A DNA stretch of 64,000 bases from positions 1 through 64,000 of the forward strand of contig NZ_LIPW01000003.1 of assembly GCF_001418345.1 (NCBI RefSeq), read 5' to 3'. The position numbers were made by a program, and so were the translations under genes. The stretch's first letter is position 1. Each line of letters starts with the position of its first letter. A model generated the notes under the pieces. That model was not told the DNA's origin, made no database searches, and saw nothing but the letters and a program-made list of their open reading frames with translations. This DNA comes from Pseudidiomarina woesei. Its GTDB lineage: Bacteria; Pseudomonadota; Gammaproteobacteria; Enterobacterales; Alteromonadaceae. Shown in pieces: positions 1 to 7,760 of the stretch.

Positions 1-60
1 TTTTCAGACTCAAAACTTGTGCTTTTGGCGACTTCGTTGTCTGCCTCAAGCGTGGGGCGC

Positions 61-88
61 ATTTTAGAGATTTAACTGGCTGCGTCAA
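61..88 (-). promoter_or_regulatory. rRNA/tRNA-type (stringent) promoter firing leftwards
   Basis: On the minus strand a -35 box TTGACG (83-88) and a -10 box TAAAAT (61-66) are separated by 16 bases. The -10 is followed directly by the G+C-rich discriminator GCGCCCC, the signature of stringently controlled stable-RNA promoters. Transcription leaves the window at base 1 and no ORF lies in the 60 visible bases of leader, so an rRNA operon or tRNA cluster just outside the window is inferred. The same hexamer pair and spacing recurs before tRNA-Gly at 34723-34750. Confidence 0.7.
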
Positions 89-150
89 GCGCCTTTTTCA
101 CATTTTTATGTGTTTTTTTGCCGACTGCTGATTTTGTGAACGAAGCGCGC

Positions 151-177
151 AAAAAAAGCCCACCGAAGTGGGCTTTT
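151..177 (-). terminator. Rho-independent terminator of the subtilisin gene
   Basis: A perfect 10-base-pair stem, AAAAGCCCAC with GTGGGCTTTT around a CGAA (minus strand TTCG) tetraloop, is followed on the minus strand by a run of seven T. It lies 21 bases after the stop codon of the S8 peptidase gene and ends its transcript before the leftward stable-RNA promoter. Confidence 0.85.
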
Positions 178-198
178 GAGATAAAAAGTAATCAGCTC

Positions 199-1869
199 TT
201 ACTTTTTGCCATTACCTTTACCATTACCTGGGCCCTTGGTACCGCCATCGTCACCACCGGTGTCTCCGCCACCCGTGTCACCGCCAGTAGAACCACCACA
301 GCCATTCGCTGTTAAGTAATCGACAGCATCTTTCGCTTGTACCAAGCCGTGACCATACATTGTGTCTCGCCCAGCGGCTCCTAAATCTTTAGCGGTGACT
401 GCTAATGCGTTACGAATGTCGTCGTTAGAACAAGTCGTGTGATGCGACCATACTAATGCAGCTACGCCGGCAACGTGAGGTGTGGCCATAGAAGTACCGT
501 CAAAGTATGCCCAGTCGCTATCAGTTACACCAACTGTTGTGCTGTTGCCAACTTGTCCTAATAAAGCAGCACCATCGGTATCACTAACGCCAACCGCTGG
601 AATTGATGCAACGTAGTCACCCATAGTCCCCAATAAAGCACCGGGTTCGTTATTATAAACAACGGCACCAACACCACCACCGGATTCACAGGCTTGTACT
701 TTTTCAGCAAATGACACAACGCCGCGCTCAATTAAACAGACTTTACCTGCTGCGTCTTGGCACGCAGAGTCACCTAAACCACAGTTTGCTAATGCACCTG
801 TTGCCTGAGTACGTGCTGTACCTTCCATTGCCAATGCTTCAAACGCCGTACCCGCAACAGTTAGTTCAACTTTCTCGCCAGTTCCGCGTGGAACTGATGA
901 CAATACAGAAACACCTGGGCCCGCTAACTCAACCTGATCGGTTTGCTGCGAAAATGCTGCATGCTGTTCATTTGCATCAACTGCGGCGACAGAAACAACC
1001 GCGTCATAAGACGCTGGATATGAATGACGAGTGTTGCCGTCGTTACCCGCCGCAGCGATGCTGAGAATACCGGCTGCATTTAGCTGAGCGAATGCGCGTT
1101 CTTCGGTGCGGTTTGCACGTGAACCACCTAAGCTCATGTTAATTACATTTGCGCCATAATCAGCACATTGTTCGGCAGCGGCCATTAATGAAGAAGAATA
1201 TGCCCAACCAGAAGCTGAGAATACTTTCACAATATGAAGATTTACCTGGCCGTTTGGCATAACACCCACAACGCCTTCGCCATTAGATAGAGCAGCGATG
1301 GTGCCGGCTACGTGTGTACCGTGACCATTTTCGTCGGTATACCAAGTACCCGTGCCTGAGTCATTCACACCGGTTACACCTGAAGTTTGTAGGTCTGGGT
1401 GTCCCATATCGTAGCCGGAGTCGATAATACAAACCGTACGAGTACCAGCTGCGCTATCAGAAACCAAGTCAGCCTGCACCATTTCGATACCATATGGCTT
1501 ACCTGGTTCCCACTGAGTGCTTAGAATTTCGCGTTTTTCATCAGGAGTTACACTGATTACATTAGGGTTATTCATTAAGCCATGAATAGCTGAATGTGGA
1601 ACTTCAATCGCCATGGCGTTGAATCGTTTGAATTGTTGTTTGATCTTGTCTTTATCTTTATCGCCGTCTTTATTGTCATCCTTACCATCCCAATGACCAT
1701 CGGCGTCCTCATGAAGTGCAGCTTCAATTAAATGCTTGGAACCTGGCTTAAATTCGACAATAACACGCTCAAGTGCATCGCCTGCTTTACCATGAGCGTG
1801 AATAGCTGTGCTAACAGCTAATGAAAGCGCCGCTAATGTTAGCGCACCTACTTTGGTAGCTTTAGACAT
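199..1869 (-). CDS. Secreted S8 family subtilisin-like serine peptidase with PA domain
   Basis: This is a secreted subtilase of 556 aa. A signal peptide ends near AIHAHG (about residue 26). An I9-type propeptide runs to about residue 115 and carries an unusual Asp/Lys-rich insertion (about 55-76). The catalytic triad is D150 (IIDSG), H183 (NGHGTHVAG) and S460 (DGTSMATPHVAG), with oxyanion N276. A protease-associated (PA) domain is inserted between about 335 and 450, as in many marine secreted subtilases. The C-terminus is a Gly/Asp-rich tail ending in Gly-Lys repeats rather than a P-domain or PPC domain. The gene stands alone, diverges from trmA, and has its own terminator. The start is the only ATG giving a signal peptide; AAAAGG precedes it. 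Extracellular protein degradation is the expected role; the substrate is unknown. Confidence 0.9.
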   Translation of the reverse strand: MSKATKVGALTLAALSLAVSTAIHAHGKAGDALERVIVEFKPGSKHLIEAALHEDADGHWDGKDDNKDGDKDKDKIKQQFKRFNAMAIEVPHSAIHGLMNNPNVISVTPDEKREILSTQWEPGKPYGIEMVQADLVSDSAAGTRTVCIIDSGYDMGHPDLQTSGVTGVNDSGTGTWYTDENGHGTHVAGTIAALSNGEGVVGVMPNGQVNLHIVKVFSASGWAYSSSLMAAAEQCADYGANVINMSLGGSRANRTEERAFAQLNAAGILSIAAAGNDGNTRHSYPASYDAVVSVAAVDANEQHAAFSQQTDQVELAGPGVSVLSSVPRGTGEKVELTVAGTAFEALAMEGTARTQATGALANCGLGDSACQDAAGKVCLIERGVVSFAEKVQACESGGGVGAVVYNNEPGALLGTMGDYVASIPAVGVSDTDGAALLGQVGNSTTVGVTDSDWAYFDGTSMATPHVAGVAALVWSHHTTCSNDDIRNALAVTAKDLGAAGRDTMYGHGLVQAKDAVDYLTANGCGGSTGGDTGGGDTGGDDGGTKGPGNGKGNGKK

Positions 1870-2032
1870 AGATTTAACCTTTTTATAGTTTTCTAATTGT
1901 TGTTCTTTATAATTTGAGTTGTTTTCGCAAACTTATTTTTTAAGTCGCGACTCCGCATCTTGTAACATTTTGTAACTATGCGCAATGTTATATTGTCAGT
2001 TTATGGTAAAGATCTATCGCTTCAGCTTGCTG

Positions 2033-2060
2033 TAGACTTTTCATTGAGCATCGTTACAAT
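2033..2060 (+). promoter_or_regulatory. Putative growth-rate-controlled trmA promoter
   Basis: TAGACT (2033-2038) and TACAAT (2055-2060) are spaced by 16 bases, and the -10 is followed by the discriminator GCGCGC. E. coli trmA is known to have an rRNA-like, stringently controlled promoter, and the layout here agrees. The -35 box matches consensus at four of six positions only. Confidence 0.5.
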
Positions 2061-2087
2061 GCGCGCTCACTTATTTTAGGAGACGTT

Positions 2088-3200
2088 ATGGCACACCTAA
2101 CAACGAACCCAGCTGACTATACACGACAACTCGATGAAAAAGCTCAAACGTTGACGGCCATGCTCGCTCCTTTTTACAACGACACACTTGCCGTATTTGC
2201 ATCGCCAGAAGAGTTTTACCGCATGCGTGCCGAGTTTCGTGTTTGGCATGACGGCGACGACCTGTACTACATTATGTTTGATCCCGAAACGCGGGAGAAA
2301 ATTCGCATAGAATCATTTCCCGTTGCAAGTCGCCTTATTAATCAACTGATGCCAGCCGTGCTCGACTTCATTCGTACGCGCCCGGAACTTCGCCAAAAAC
2401 TATTTCAAGTCGAGTTTTTAACTAGCACCACTAATGAAGCATTGATCTCAATGCTGTATCACCGTCAGCTTGACGCTGAATGGGGAGCTTCCGCGCAGGA
2501 GCTTCGTCAGTTTTTAAGCCAGTTTGGAAGCATTGATATAATTGGTAGAGCGCGAAAGCAGAAAATTTGTCTGGATAAAGACTGGATTACCGAGACCTTG
2601 ATCATTGAAGGAAAGAAGTTTCAATTTCAACAGGTTGAGAATAGTTTTACACAGCCTAACGCAGCGGTAAATCAACACATGATTTCTTGGGCATTGGCGG
2701 CAACTGCGGATAATGCGGCAAACAGAAGTAAAGACTTACTTGAGTTATATTGTGGAAATGGCAATTTTAGCCTGCCACTTGCGCAGAATTTCCGCCAAGT
2801 GTTAGCGACAGAAATAAGCAAAACCTCGGTTAATTCAGCGCGCTACAATTGTGAGCTAAATGGCATCGATAATGTCACCTTAGTGCGCATGTCTGCTGAA
2901 GACTTCAGTTTGGTTATGGCGGGTGAGAAAGAATCGCGGCGTGCTGAAGAAGCTAACTTGAGTAGTTTTGATTGTAAAACCGTCCTTGTTGATCCTCCAC
3001 GGGCCGGCTTAGATGATGATACTATTGAATTGGTACGACAGTACGAGACTATTGTGTATATCTCGTGTAATCCGGAAACTTTAGTCGATAACTTAAAGTC
3101 TTTGCAGCGCACTCACGAAGTCATTCAAGCGGCATTGTTTGATCAGTTCCCGTACACCCATCATATGGAAGCCGGGGTTTTACTTAAGCGGAAACCGTAG
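2088..3200 (+). CDS. trmA: tRNA (uracil-54-C5)-methyltransferase TrmA
   Basis: TrmA makes ribothymidine at position 54 of the tRNA T-loop using S-adenosylmethionine; E. coli TrmA also modifies tmRNA. The protein is 370 aa against 366 in E. coli. The SAM site LELYCGNGNF lies at 218-227, DPPRAGL starts at 302, the catalytic nucleophile is C327 in the SCNPE motif, and the general base is E361 in HMEAG. There is no N-terminal TRAM domain, which separates it from RlmD-type paralogues. A strong Shine-Dalgarno (TTAGGAG) precedes the ATG. Its 3' end overlaps the convergent MerC-like gene by 17 bases. Confidence 0.95.
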   Translation: MAHLTTNPADYTRQLDEKAQTLTAMLAPFYNDTLAVFASPEEFYRMRAEFRVWHDGDDLYYIMFDPETREKIRIESFPVASRLINQLMPAVLDFIRTRPELRQKLFQVEFLTSTTNEALISMLYHRQLDAEWGASAQELRQFLSQFGSIDIIGRARKQKICLDKDWITETLIIEGKKFQFQQVENSFTQPNAAVNQHMISWALAATADNAANRSKDLLELYCGNGNFSLPLAQNFRQVLATEISKTSVNSARYNCELNGIDNVTLVRMSAEDFSLVMAGEKESRRAEEANLSSFDCKTVLVDPPRAGLDDDTIELVRQYETIVYISCNPETLVDNLKSLQRTHEVIQAALFDQFPYTHHMEAGVLLKRKP

Positions 3201-3564
3201 CGGGTTTGATTTGGCGCACTAAGCGTAGGTTAATCCAGTGCGCTGCAACAATTAGCCCGGCGCCAACTAGAATGATGATGGGTTCGCCCATTTCGCCTAG
3301 GCTATCTTTGTGCCAATACACAAAGCCACCGAGCAGCAGCATGACAAAAGGGTAAAATTTTGCGTGTTTACGAATACCTGCTGATAAGGCGATAATTCCA
3401 AGTACAATACTAGTACCTAAAATAACGCGCTCAAGCAGTTCTTCACCGATAAACGACAAACCGATTAACGACAACAACGGTAGAATAACAGGCAGCAGCA
3501 AGCAATGCAGCGCACAAAGCGTGGTCACCCACATTCCTGTTTTATCTAATGAGCGTTGTGTCAT
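3184..3564 (-). CDS. MerC-domain small inner-membrane protein, probable Zur target
   Basis: This 126-aa, very hydrophobic protein has about four transmembrane segments and matches the MerC domain family, with the first helix carrying C17-A-L-H-C21 followed by Pro. Classical MerC imports Hg(II), but no mer genes (merA, merT, merP, merR) are nearby and the C-terminal cysteines of true MerC are absent. The start ATG has the Shine-Dalgarno TAAGGAA. A near-perfect Zur-type palindrome lies 31 bases upstream, between epmA and this gene, so I infer a role in zinc uptake or zinc homeostasis. Family membership is fairly secure; the substrate is not. Confidence 0.75.
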   Translation of the reverse strand: MTQRSLDKTGMWVTTLCALHCLLLPVILPLLSLIGLSFIGEELLERVILGTSIVLGIIALSAGIRKHAKFYPFVMLLLGGFVYWHKDSLGEMGEPIIILVGAGLIVAAHWINLRLVRQIKPATVSA

Positions 3565-3594
3565 AACGGTTCCTTACGACCTGATTCAGCGGTT

Positions 3595-3609
3595 TGTTAT
3601 AGTATAACA
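3595..3609. promoter_or_regulatory. Zur-type operator (zinc uptake regulator box)
   Basis: The core TGTTATA-G-TATAACA is a perfect 7+1+7 palindrome. Extended on the minus strand it matches the published E. coli Zur consensus (AATGTTATANTATAACATT) at all but two flanking positions. The left half contains TATACT, a plausible -10 box for the MerC-like gene, so bound Zur would block transcription. It lies in a 53-base gap after epmA, giving the small gene its own switch. Confidence 0.75.
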
Positions 3610-3617
3610 TTACTTAA

Positions 3618-4589
3618 TCAGGCGCAAGAAATTGCGAAGGGTAACACTTGCGCAATGTCATCTTTTTTTGACTGCAACATCAACAAACGGTCAAAGCCTA
3701 ATGCAACTCCGGCGCATTCAGGGAAGCCTGATTCTAACGCAGCAATCAAGCGAAAGTCAGCCATGCGCTCAGGTTTCTGGTGTTGCTGGCGTAACACATT
3801 ATCATGCTCAAATCGCTGCTGTTGCTGCGACGCATCTGTCAGTTCTTGATAGCCATTAGCGAGTTCAATACCACCGACATACACTTCAAAGCGTTTAGCA
3901 ACGCGAGAGTCGTGACGACATAACTGCGCCAGAGCTGCTTGGCTAGCTGGAAAGTCATTGATAACTGTAATGCTCTTTGGGCAAAAGCTCGGCTCAATAA
4001 TAACTGACATCGCTAGCTGTAACAGCGTATCCCGGTCATCTTCGCGCGCACTCAGTTCGGCGACGTGGCTGTGCTGGCTGAGATTTGCTTTAATTTCAGC
4101 TACCGTTGCTGTTAGTGGGTCGAGTTGCAAGGCTTGCAAAAAAGCCTGTTGGTAGCTCAACTGGGTTACCGGCAAACTGCCGAGCGTTAATTGCAATAAC
4201 GCAATCACCTCATCGATTAACTGCGTCATTGTGAAGCCAACCCGATACCATTCAAGCATGGTAAATTCAGGGTTATGATGACGCCCAACAAGGTCATCCC
4301 GAAATACTTTACCCAGCTGATAAATGCTCGTTTGATGCGCAGCAACCAACCGCTTCATGGCGTATTCAGGTGATGTTTGTAAGAAAAACGGCAGCTTAGG
4401 AAACGCTTGTAATTCAGTGGTGAGATTTCCCAAATGAAGATCGGTGACGCCAAACCGGCTTAATAATGGCGTATCAACTTCTAATACATCGCGCTGGGAA
4501 AAAAAATCTCGTACAGCGCGAAACAATGCAGCTCTTTGTTTTAATGTCGCAAGCGTTGCGCTTGGACGCCAATTATCAGAGAGCTGCAT
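3618..4589 (-). CDS. epmA: EF-P--(R)-beta-lysine ligase EpmA (GenX/PoxA/YjeA)
   Basis: EpmA is a lysyl-tRNA synthetase paralogue that attaches (R)-beta-lysine to Lys34 of elongation factor P. The protein is 323 aa (E. coli 325) and consists only of a class II synthetase core, lacking the anticodon-binding domain of LysRS. Motif 2 (FRDDLVGRHHNPEFTMLEWY) is at about 97-116 and motif 3 (GVALGFDRLLML) is near the C-terminus. It starts 8 bases after the efp stop, so the two are co-transcribed: the modifier follows its target. Confidence 0.95.
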   Translation of the reverse strand: MQLSDNWRPSATLATLKQRAALFRAVRDFFSQRDVLEVDTPLLSRFGVTDLHLGNLTTELQAFPKLPFFLQTSPEYAMKRLVAAHQTSIYQLGKVFRDDLVGRHHNPEFTMLEWYRVGFTMTQLIDEVIALLQLTLGSLPVTQLSYQQAFLQALQLDPLTATVAEIKANLSQHSHVAELSAREDDRDTLLQLAMSVIIEPSFCPKSITVINDFPASQAALAQLCRHDSRVAKRFEVYVGGIELANGYQELTDASQQQQRFEHDNVLRQQHQKPERMADFRLIAALESGFPECAGVALGFDRLLMLQSKKDDIAQVLPFAISCA

Positions 4590-4597
4590 ACCTAAAC

Positions 4598-5167
4598 TTA
4601 TTTTTGTACGCGAGACACGTATTCGCCAGAGCGCGTGTCTACTTTGACAACTTCGCCGGTTTGTACGAATAGCGGCACACGAACAACAGCGCCAGTTGAC
4701 AAAGTAGCAGGCTTGCCGCCGGTACCCGCTGTGTCGCCTTTCAAGCCTGGGTCAGTTTCAACAATTTCAAGCTCAACGAAGTTCGGCGGGGTTACGGCAA
4801 TTGGATTGCCATTCCACAACGTCAATGTACAAACGTCTTGCTCAACTAGCCACTTGGTCATGTCGCCTACAGCTTTCGCGTCAGCTGCTAGCTGTTCGAA
4901 GGTTTCGTTGTTCATGAAGTGCCAGAACTCGCCATCGTTGTACAAATAAGCTAAATCCATGTCGATAACGTCGGCACCTTCAACAGAGTCACCAGACTTA
5001 AAGGTTTTTTCAACAACTTTGCCGCTGATCAATTTACGGATGCGAACACGGTTAAATGCTTGGCCTTTACCAGGCTTCACCACTTCGTTTTCTAAGATGT
5101 TGCACGGTTCACCATCTTGCATGATTTTCAAACCGGCTTTAAATTCGTTTGTGCTGTAATTCGCCAT
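4598..5167 (-). CDS. efp: Translation elongation factor P
   Basis: EF-P relieves ribosome stalling at polyproline stretches. With the start at 5167 it is 189 aa, the family length (E. coli 188). The modified lysine is K34 in KPGKGQAF, the site for EpmA/EpmB beta-lysylation. The N-terminal KOW-like domain and two OB domains are complete. An upstream in-frame ATG at 5230 was rejected because MANYSTNEF is the family N-terminus and GAGGAA stands directly before the 5167 ATG. It is the first gene of an efp-epmA operon, divergent from epmB. Confidence 0.96.
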   Translation of the reverse strand: MANYSTNEFKAGLKIMQDGEPCNILENEVVKPGKGQAFNRVRIRKLISGKVVEKTFKSGDSVEGADVIDMDLAYLYNDGEFWHFMNNETFEQLAADAKAVGDMTKWLVEQDVCTLTLWNGNPIAVTPPNFVELEIVETDPGLKGDTAGTGGKPATLSTGAVVRVPLFVQTGEVVKVDTRSGEYVSRVQK

Positions 5168-5278
5168 AGCTTCCTCATATGCTTTCAAATTAAGCGATTT
5201 CGCCGGCAATAATAAACCATAACGGGGCAATTTTCAGGTAAAATAATTCGCGTTAATCAACATTTTTAAAAGGTGCCT

Positions 5279-6277
5279 GTGTTAAATCGTCAAATCGTAC
5301 AAGTACGCCCTCAGTGGCAACAGGAACTCGCACAAGCCATTAGCGATCCATACCAACTGGCGGAAATTCTTGAATTGCCAAAGTCTTGGGCCGATCACCA
5401 CGCCGCCGCTCGTGAATTGTTCCCATTGCGGGTACCACGATTTTTTGTCGACTTAATGCAACACAAAAATGAACAGGACCCCTTGTTGTTACAAGTTATG
5501 CCGAATGCGAATGAATTTCTGCAGCACCCAGAGTTCATTACCGATCCGTTACAAGAACAGCAAAGCAGCTATACGGGCATCTTGCATAAATACAGCTCAC
5601 GCGTACTGGTGATTTTACGTGGTGGTTGCGCAGTAAATTGTCGATACTGTTTTCGGCGTCACTTTCCGTATGAGCAGCATCACTTTGGCCGCGAGCAGTT
5701 AACACAATTAGTCGCACTAGTGAAATCAGATACCGCCGTTAACGAGGTTATTTTAAGTGGTGGTGATCCGTTAATGGCTAACGATACGCAATTATCTAAA
5801 ATTATAGATGCCCTAGAAGCGATACCTCATTTGAAACGTATTCGCATTCATACTCGCTTACCAGTGGTTATTCCTTCTCGGCTTACGAAAGAACTGTGCC
5901 AGCACCTGGCACGAAGTCGACTGCAAGCGGTAATGGTGTTACACATAAATCACCCTAATGAAATAAGCTCACTATTAAACACGCACCTGAATGATTTTCG
6001 CCGAGTCGGCATTACTTTGCTAAATCAGAGTGTATTACTAAAAGGCGTTAATGACAGCGCAGCCACTTTAGTTGAATTAAGTGAACGTTTATTTGATGCT
6101 GGGATAATACCCTATTACTTACACCTGTTAGACAAAGTTGCTGGTGCCAGTCATTTTGATATAGACGAAAAAAAAGCACGCAACCTGTTGATAAAGGTGC
6201 GTGCTCAAGTTGCAGGGTTTTTAGTGCCTCAGCTAGTTCGCGAAATTGCCGGCGAACCGAACAAAACGCCGATTTGA
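5279..6277 (+). CDS. epmB: EF-P modification L-lysine 2,3-aminomutase EpmB (YjeK)
   Basis: EpmB is a radical-SAM, PLP-dependent enzyme converting (S)-alpha-lysine to (R)-beta-lysine, the donor used by EpmA. The radical-SAM cluster cysteines C117, C121 and C124 (CAVNCRYC) are present. The length is 332 aa from the GTG at 5279, or 334 aa from the GTG at 5273. I prefer 5279 because the Shine-Dalgarno AAAAGG ends immediately before 5273, leaving no spacer for that start. It diverges from efp, so all known genes needed to make and attach beta-lysine sit together. It ends 4 bases from the convergent DUF3016 gene. Confidence 0.93.
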   Translation: MLNRQIVQVRPQWQQELAQAISDPYQLAEILELPKSWADHHAAARELFPLRVPRFFVDLMQHKNEQDPLLLQVMPNANEFLQHPEFITDPLQEQQSSYTGILHKYSSRVLVILRGGCAVNCRYCFRRHFPYEQHHFGREQLTQLVALVKSDTAVNEVILSGGDPLMANDTQLSKIIDALEAIPHLKRIRIHTRLPVVIPSRLTKELCQHLARSRLQAVMVLHINHPNEISSLLNTHLNDFRRVGITLLNQSVLLKGVNDSAATLVELSERLFDAGIIPYYLHLLDKVAGASHFDIDEKKARNLLIKVRAQVAGFLVPQLVREIAGEPNKTPI

Positions 6278-6281
6278 CCGA

Positions 6282-6797
6282 TTATTGTTTAAATGTGTCG
6301 CTAAACCAACGATCTAACAATTGCTTTTCGTAATACAAGTTATCGCGTCCGGTTGCCATTGTTGAACGACGCGTCGTCATAGGCGCTAAATTTTTTAATT
6401 CAATCATTTCGCCACTGGAAATCGTTTCACCTTGATCGTTCAAATATTCAAACGAAATTATCAGCTCAGGATAAGACAGGTCATCAAGTATACGTTGATG
6501 TGTACTTGCCAATGCGCCAAACGTCGGTTCAATGCGGCCGGCAATATCGACATCATTGAAAGTAACCGCCAATGAATTACTTGCAGGCAACTGTTCTGCC
6601 AATTTTTCAACGTGTTCCGTCAATGCTTTCATAACCGATTCTTCAAAGCGATCTTGCCGAGCATTTACCGCCTTAATATCAGTGAATGATTTTACGTCAT
6701 CCCATTTCACTGTAACTTGGGCTGCGTGAGCTGATGATGACACAAGCCCGATTGACACACTCAAAACACCTATTACTAAGAATTTCATCGCATTCAT
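6282..6797 (-). CDS. Periplasmic DUF3016-family protein
   Basis: This is a 171-aa protein with a signal peptide ending at SSAHA (about residue 25). The mature part (VTVKWDDVKSFTDIKAVNAR followed by a conserved DVDIAGR segment) resembles the DUF3016 family of gammaproteobacteria, whose function is unknown. There are no cysteines or membrane segments after the signal. The start has a strong AAGGAGAT with 6-base spacing. It is a single gene, convergent with epmB. Confidence 0.7.
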   Translation of the reverse strand: MNAMKFLVIGVLSVSIGLVSSSAHAAQVTVKWDDVKSFTDIKAVNARQDRFEESVMKALTEHVEKLAEQLPASNSLAVTFNDVDIAGRIEPTFGALASTHQRILDDLSYPELIISFEYLNDQGETISSGEMIELKNLAPMTTRRSTMATGRDNLYYEKQLLDRWFSDTFKQ

Positions 6798-7012
6798 ACT
6801 ATCTCCTTAGAACACTCTATCAGCACATTTTGCTGTACGTGTTTCACTAATTATTATCCTGTAAGATGCGGTGGACTCAAAGTTTGTGACAAATAATAAA
6901 GTGCCTGTGACCTTATCGGCCGGAAAAAGCGTGCAAATATTCTACGAGATGACTGTGTTATAAATGGGGTATTTACAGGGCTGCTGGTGATGCTCCGAAT
7001 GCCTATCCGAAA

Positions 7013-7034
7013 AAGCCAAGCGGGGGCTTGGCTT
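7013..7034 (-). terminator. Terminator after the RHS/immunity pair
   Basis: A perfect 9-base-pair stem (AAGCCAAGC / GCTTGGCTT) with a GGGG (minus CCCC) loop is followed on the minus strand by a short T run. It lies about 38 bases past the stop of the lipoprotein gene and marks the end of that unit. The rest of 6798-7071 shows no gene. Confidence 0.65.
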
Positions 7035-7071
7035 AATAAGTTACTCTTTTATCATTAAATAATTTACTCAG

Positions 7072-7752
7072 CTATAAATTATCATCCAGTAATTTAATCG
7101 ACTGAACAATTGACGTTTCTATCTCTTTTGCGGCAGCTCTCCAATTACTTTCTGACTCTTTAGAATTGGGTGTATAGTCAAAACTAAGCTGTAAGTAATG
7201 AGTGTCGGACAGTTTTGTCACATAATTAGAATTAGGCTGATTACGATAAGTGATATTATAATATACAAATTCTTTTCCATTAATTTCGATCTCTTCATAT
7301 TTCTTTGGTAATTCCACAACGGCTACACCATCAATATAATTCCCGATCATTTCTTCATGCTCTTTTCTAGTCTGCTCCTTAAGGTGTGTTTTTAAGGCTT
7401 GACTATTTTTCAAGGATTCACTATCTGTAATTTGAACTAAAGCAATAAAAGACAAATTTCCATAAGTGCGGCCAATAAAGCGTGACTTCCATCCCCAAAC
7501 ATTTTTTATAAAAATATGAACATTATGTTTATTGTAAATAGACCTATCAGCTATATTCACAGTCGAAGGAATTTCTTTTTCTTTTCCAAAGATAAACTCT
7601 TTATCCTGTTCTTTGGCAGGCAGCGAAATTTCTAATACCTTATCACCAAGGTTAATTTTGTGATGAATCATTTGTTCATTTCCAGAATCTTGTTTACTTA
7701 AAGTACAGCTTGTAAATAACAATGTTGTCGCTAATAGTACTACAGTTTTCAT
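7072..7752 (-). CDS. Lipoprotein, probable immunity protein of the RHS toxin
   Basis: This 226-aa protein is not recognised by family. It begins with a lipoprotein signal (MKTVVLLATTLLFTSC, lipid-accepting cysteine at 16), so it should be anchored in the periplasm. The start at 7752 has TAGGAG; an in-frame upstream start at 7788 is less likely. It begins 8 bases after the RHS stop codon, the usual position of the cognate immunity gene. A periplasmic location would suit protection against a lipase acting on the envelope. The coding sequence is visibly richer in A+T than the core genes around it, a sign of transfer. The function is inferred from position only. Confidence 0.65.
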   Translation of the reverse strand: MKTVVLLATTLLFTSCTLSKQDSGNEQMIHHKINLGDKVLEISLPAKEQDKEFIFGKEKEIPSTVNIADRSIYNKHNVHIFIKNVWGWKSRFIGRTYGNLSFIALVQITDSESLKNSQALKTHLKEQTRKEHEEMIGNYIDGVAVVELPKKYEEIEINGKEFVYYNITYRNQPNSNYVTKLSDTHYLQLSFDYTPNSKESESNWRAAAKEIETSIVQSIKLLDDNL

Positions 7753-7760
7753 GGTTGCTC

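Noticed and set aside
5168-5230. Longer start for efp at 5230
   Set aside because: Family length (189 aa), the conserved MANYSTNEF start and a GAGGAA directly before 5167 favour the shorter form.
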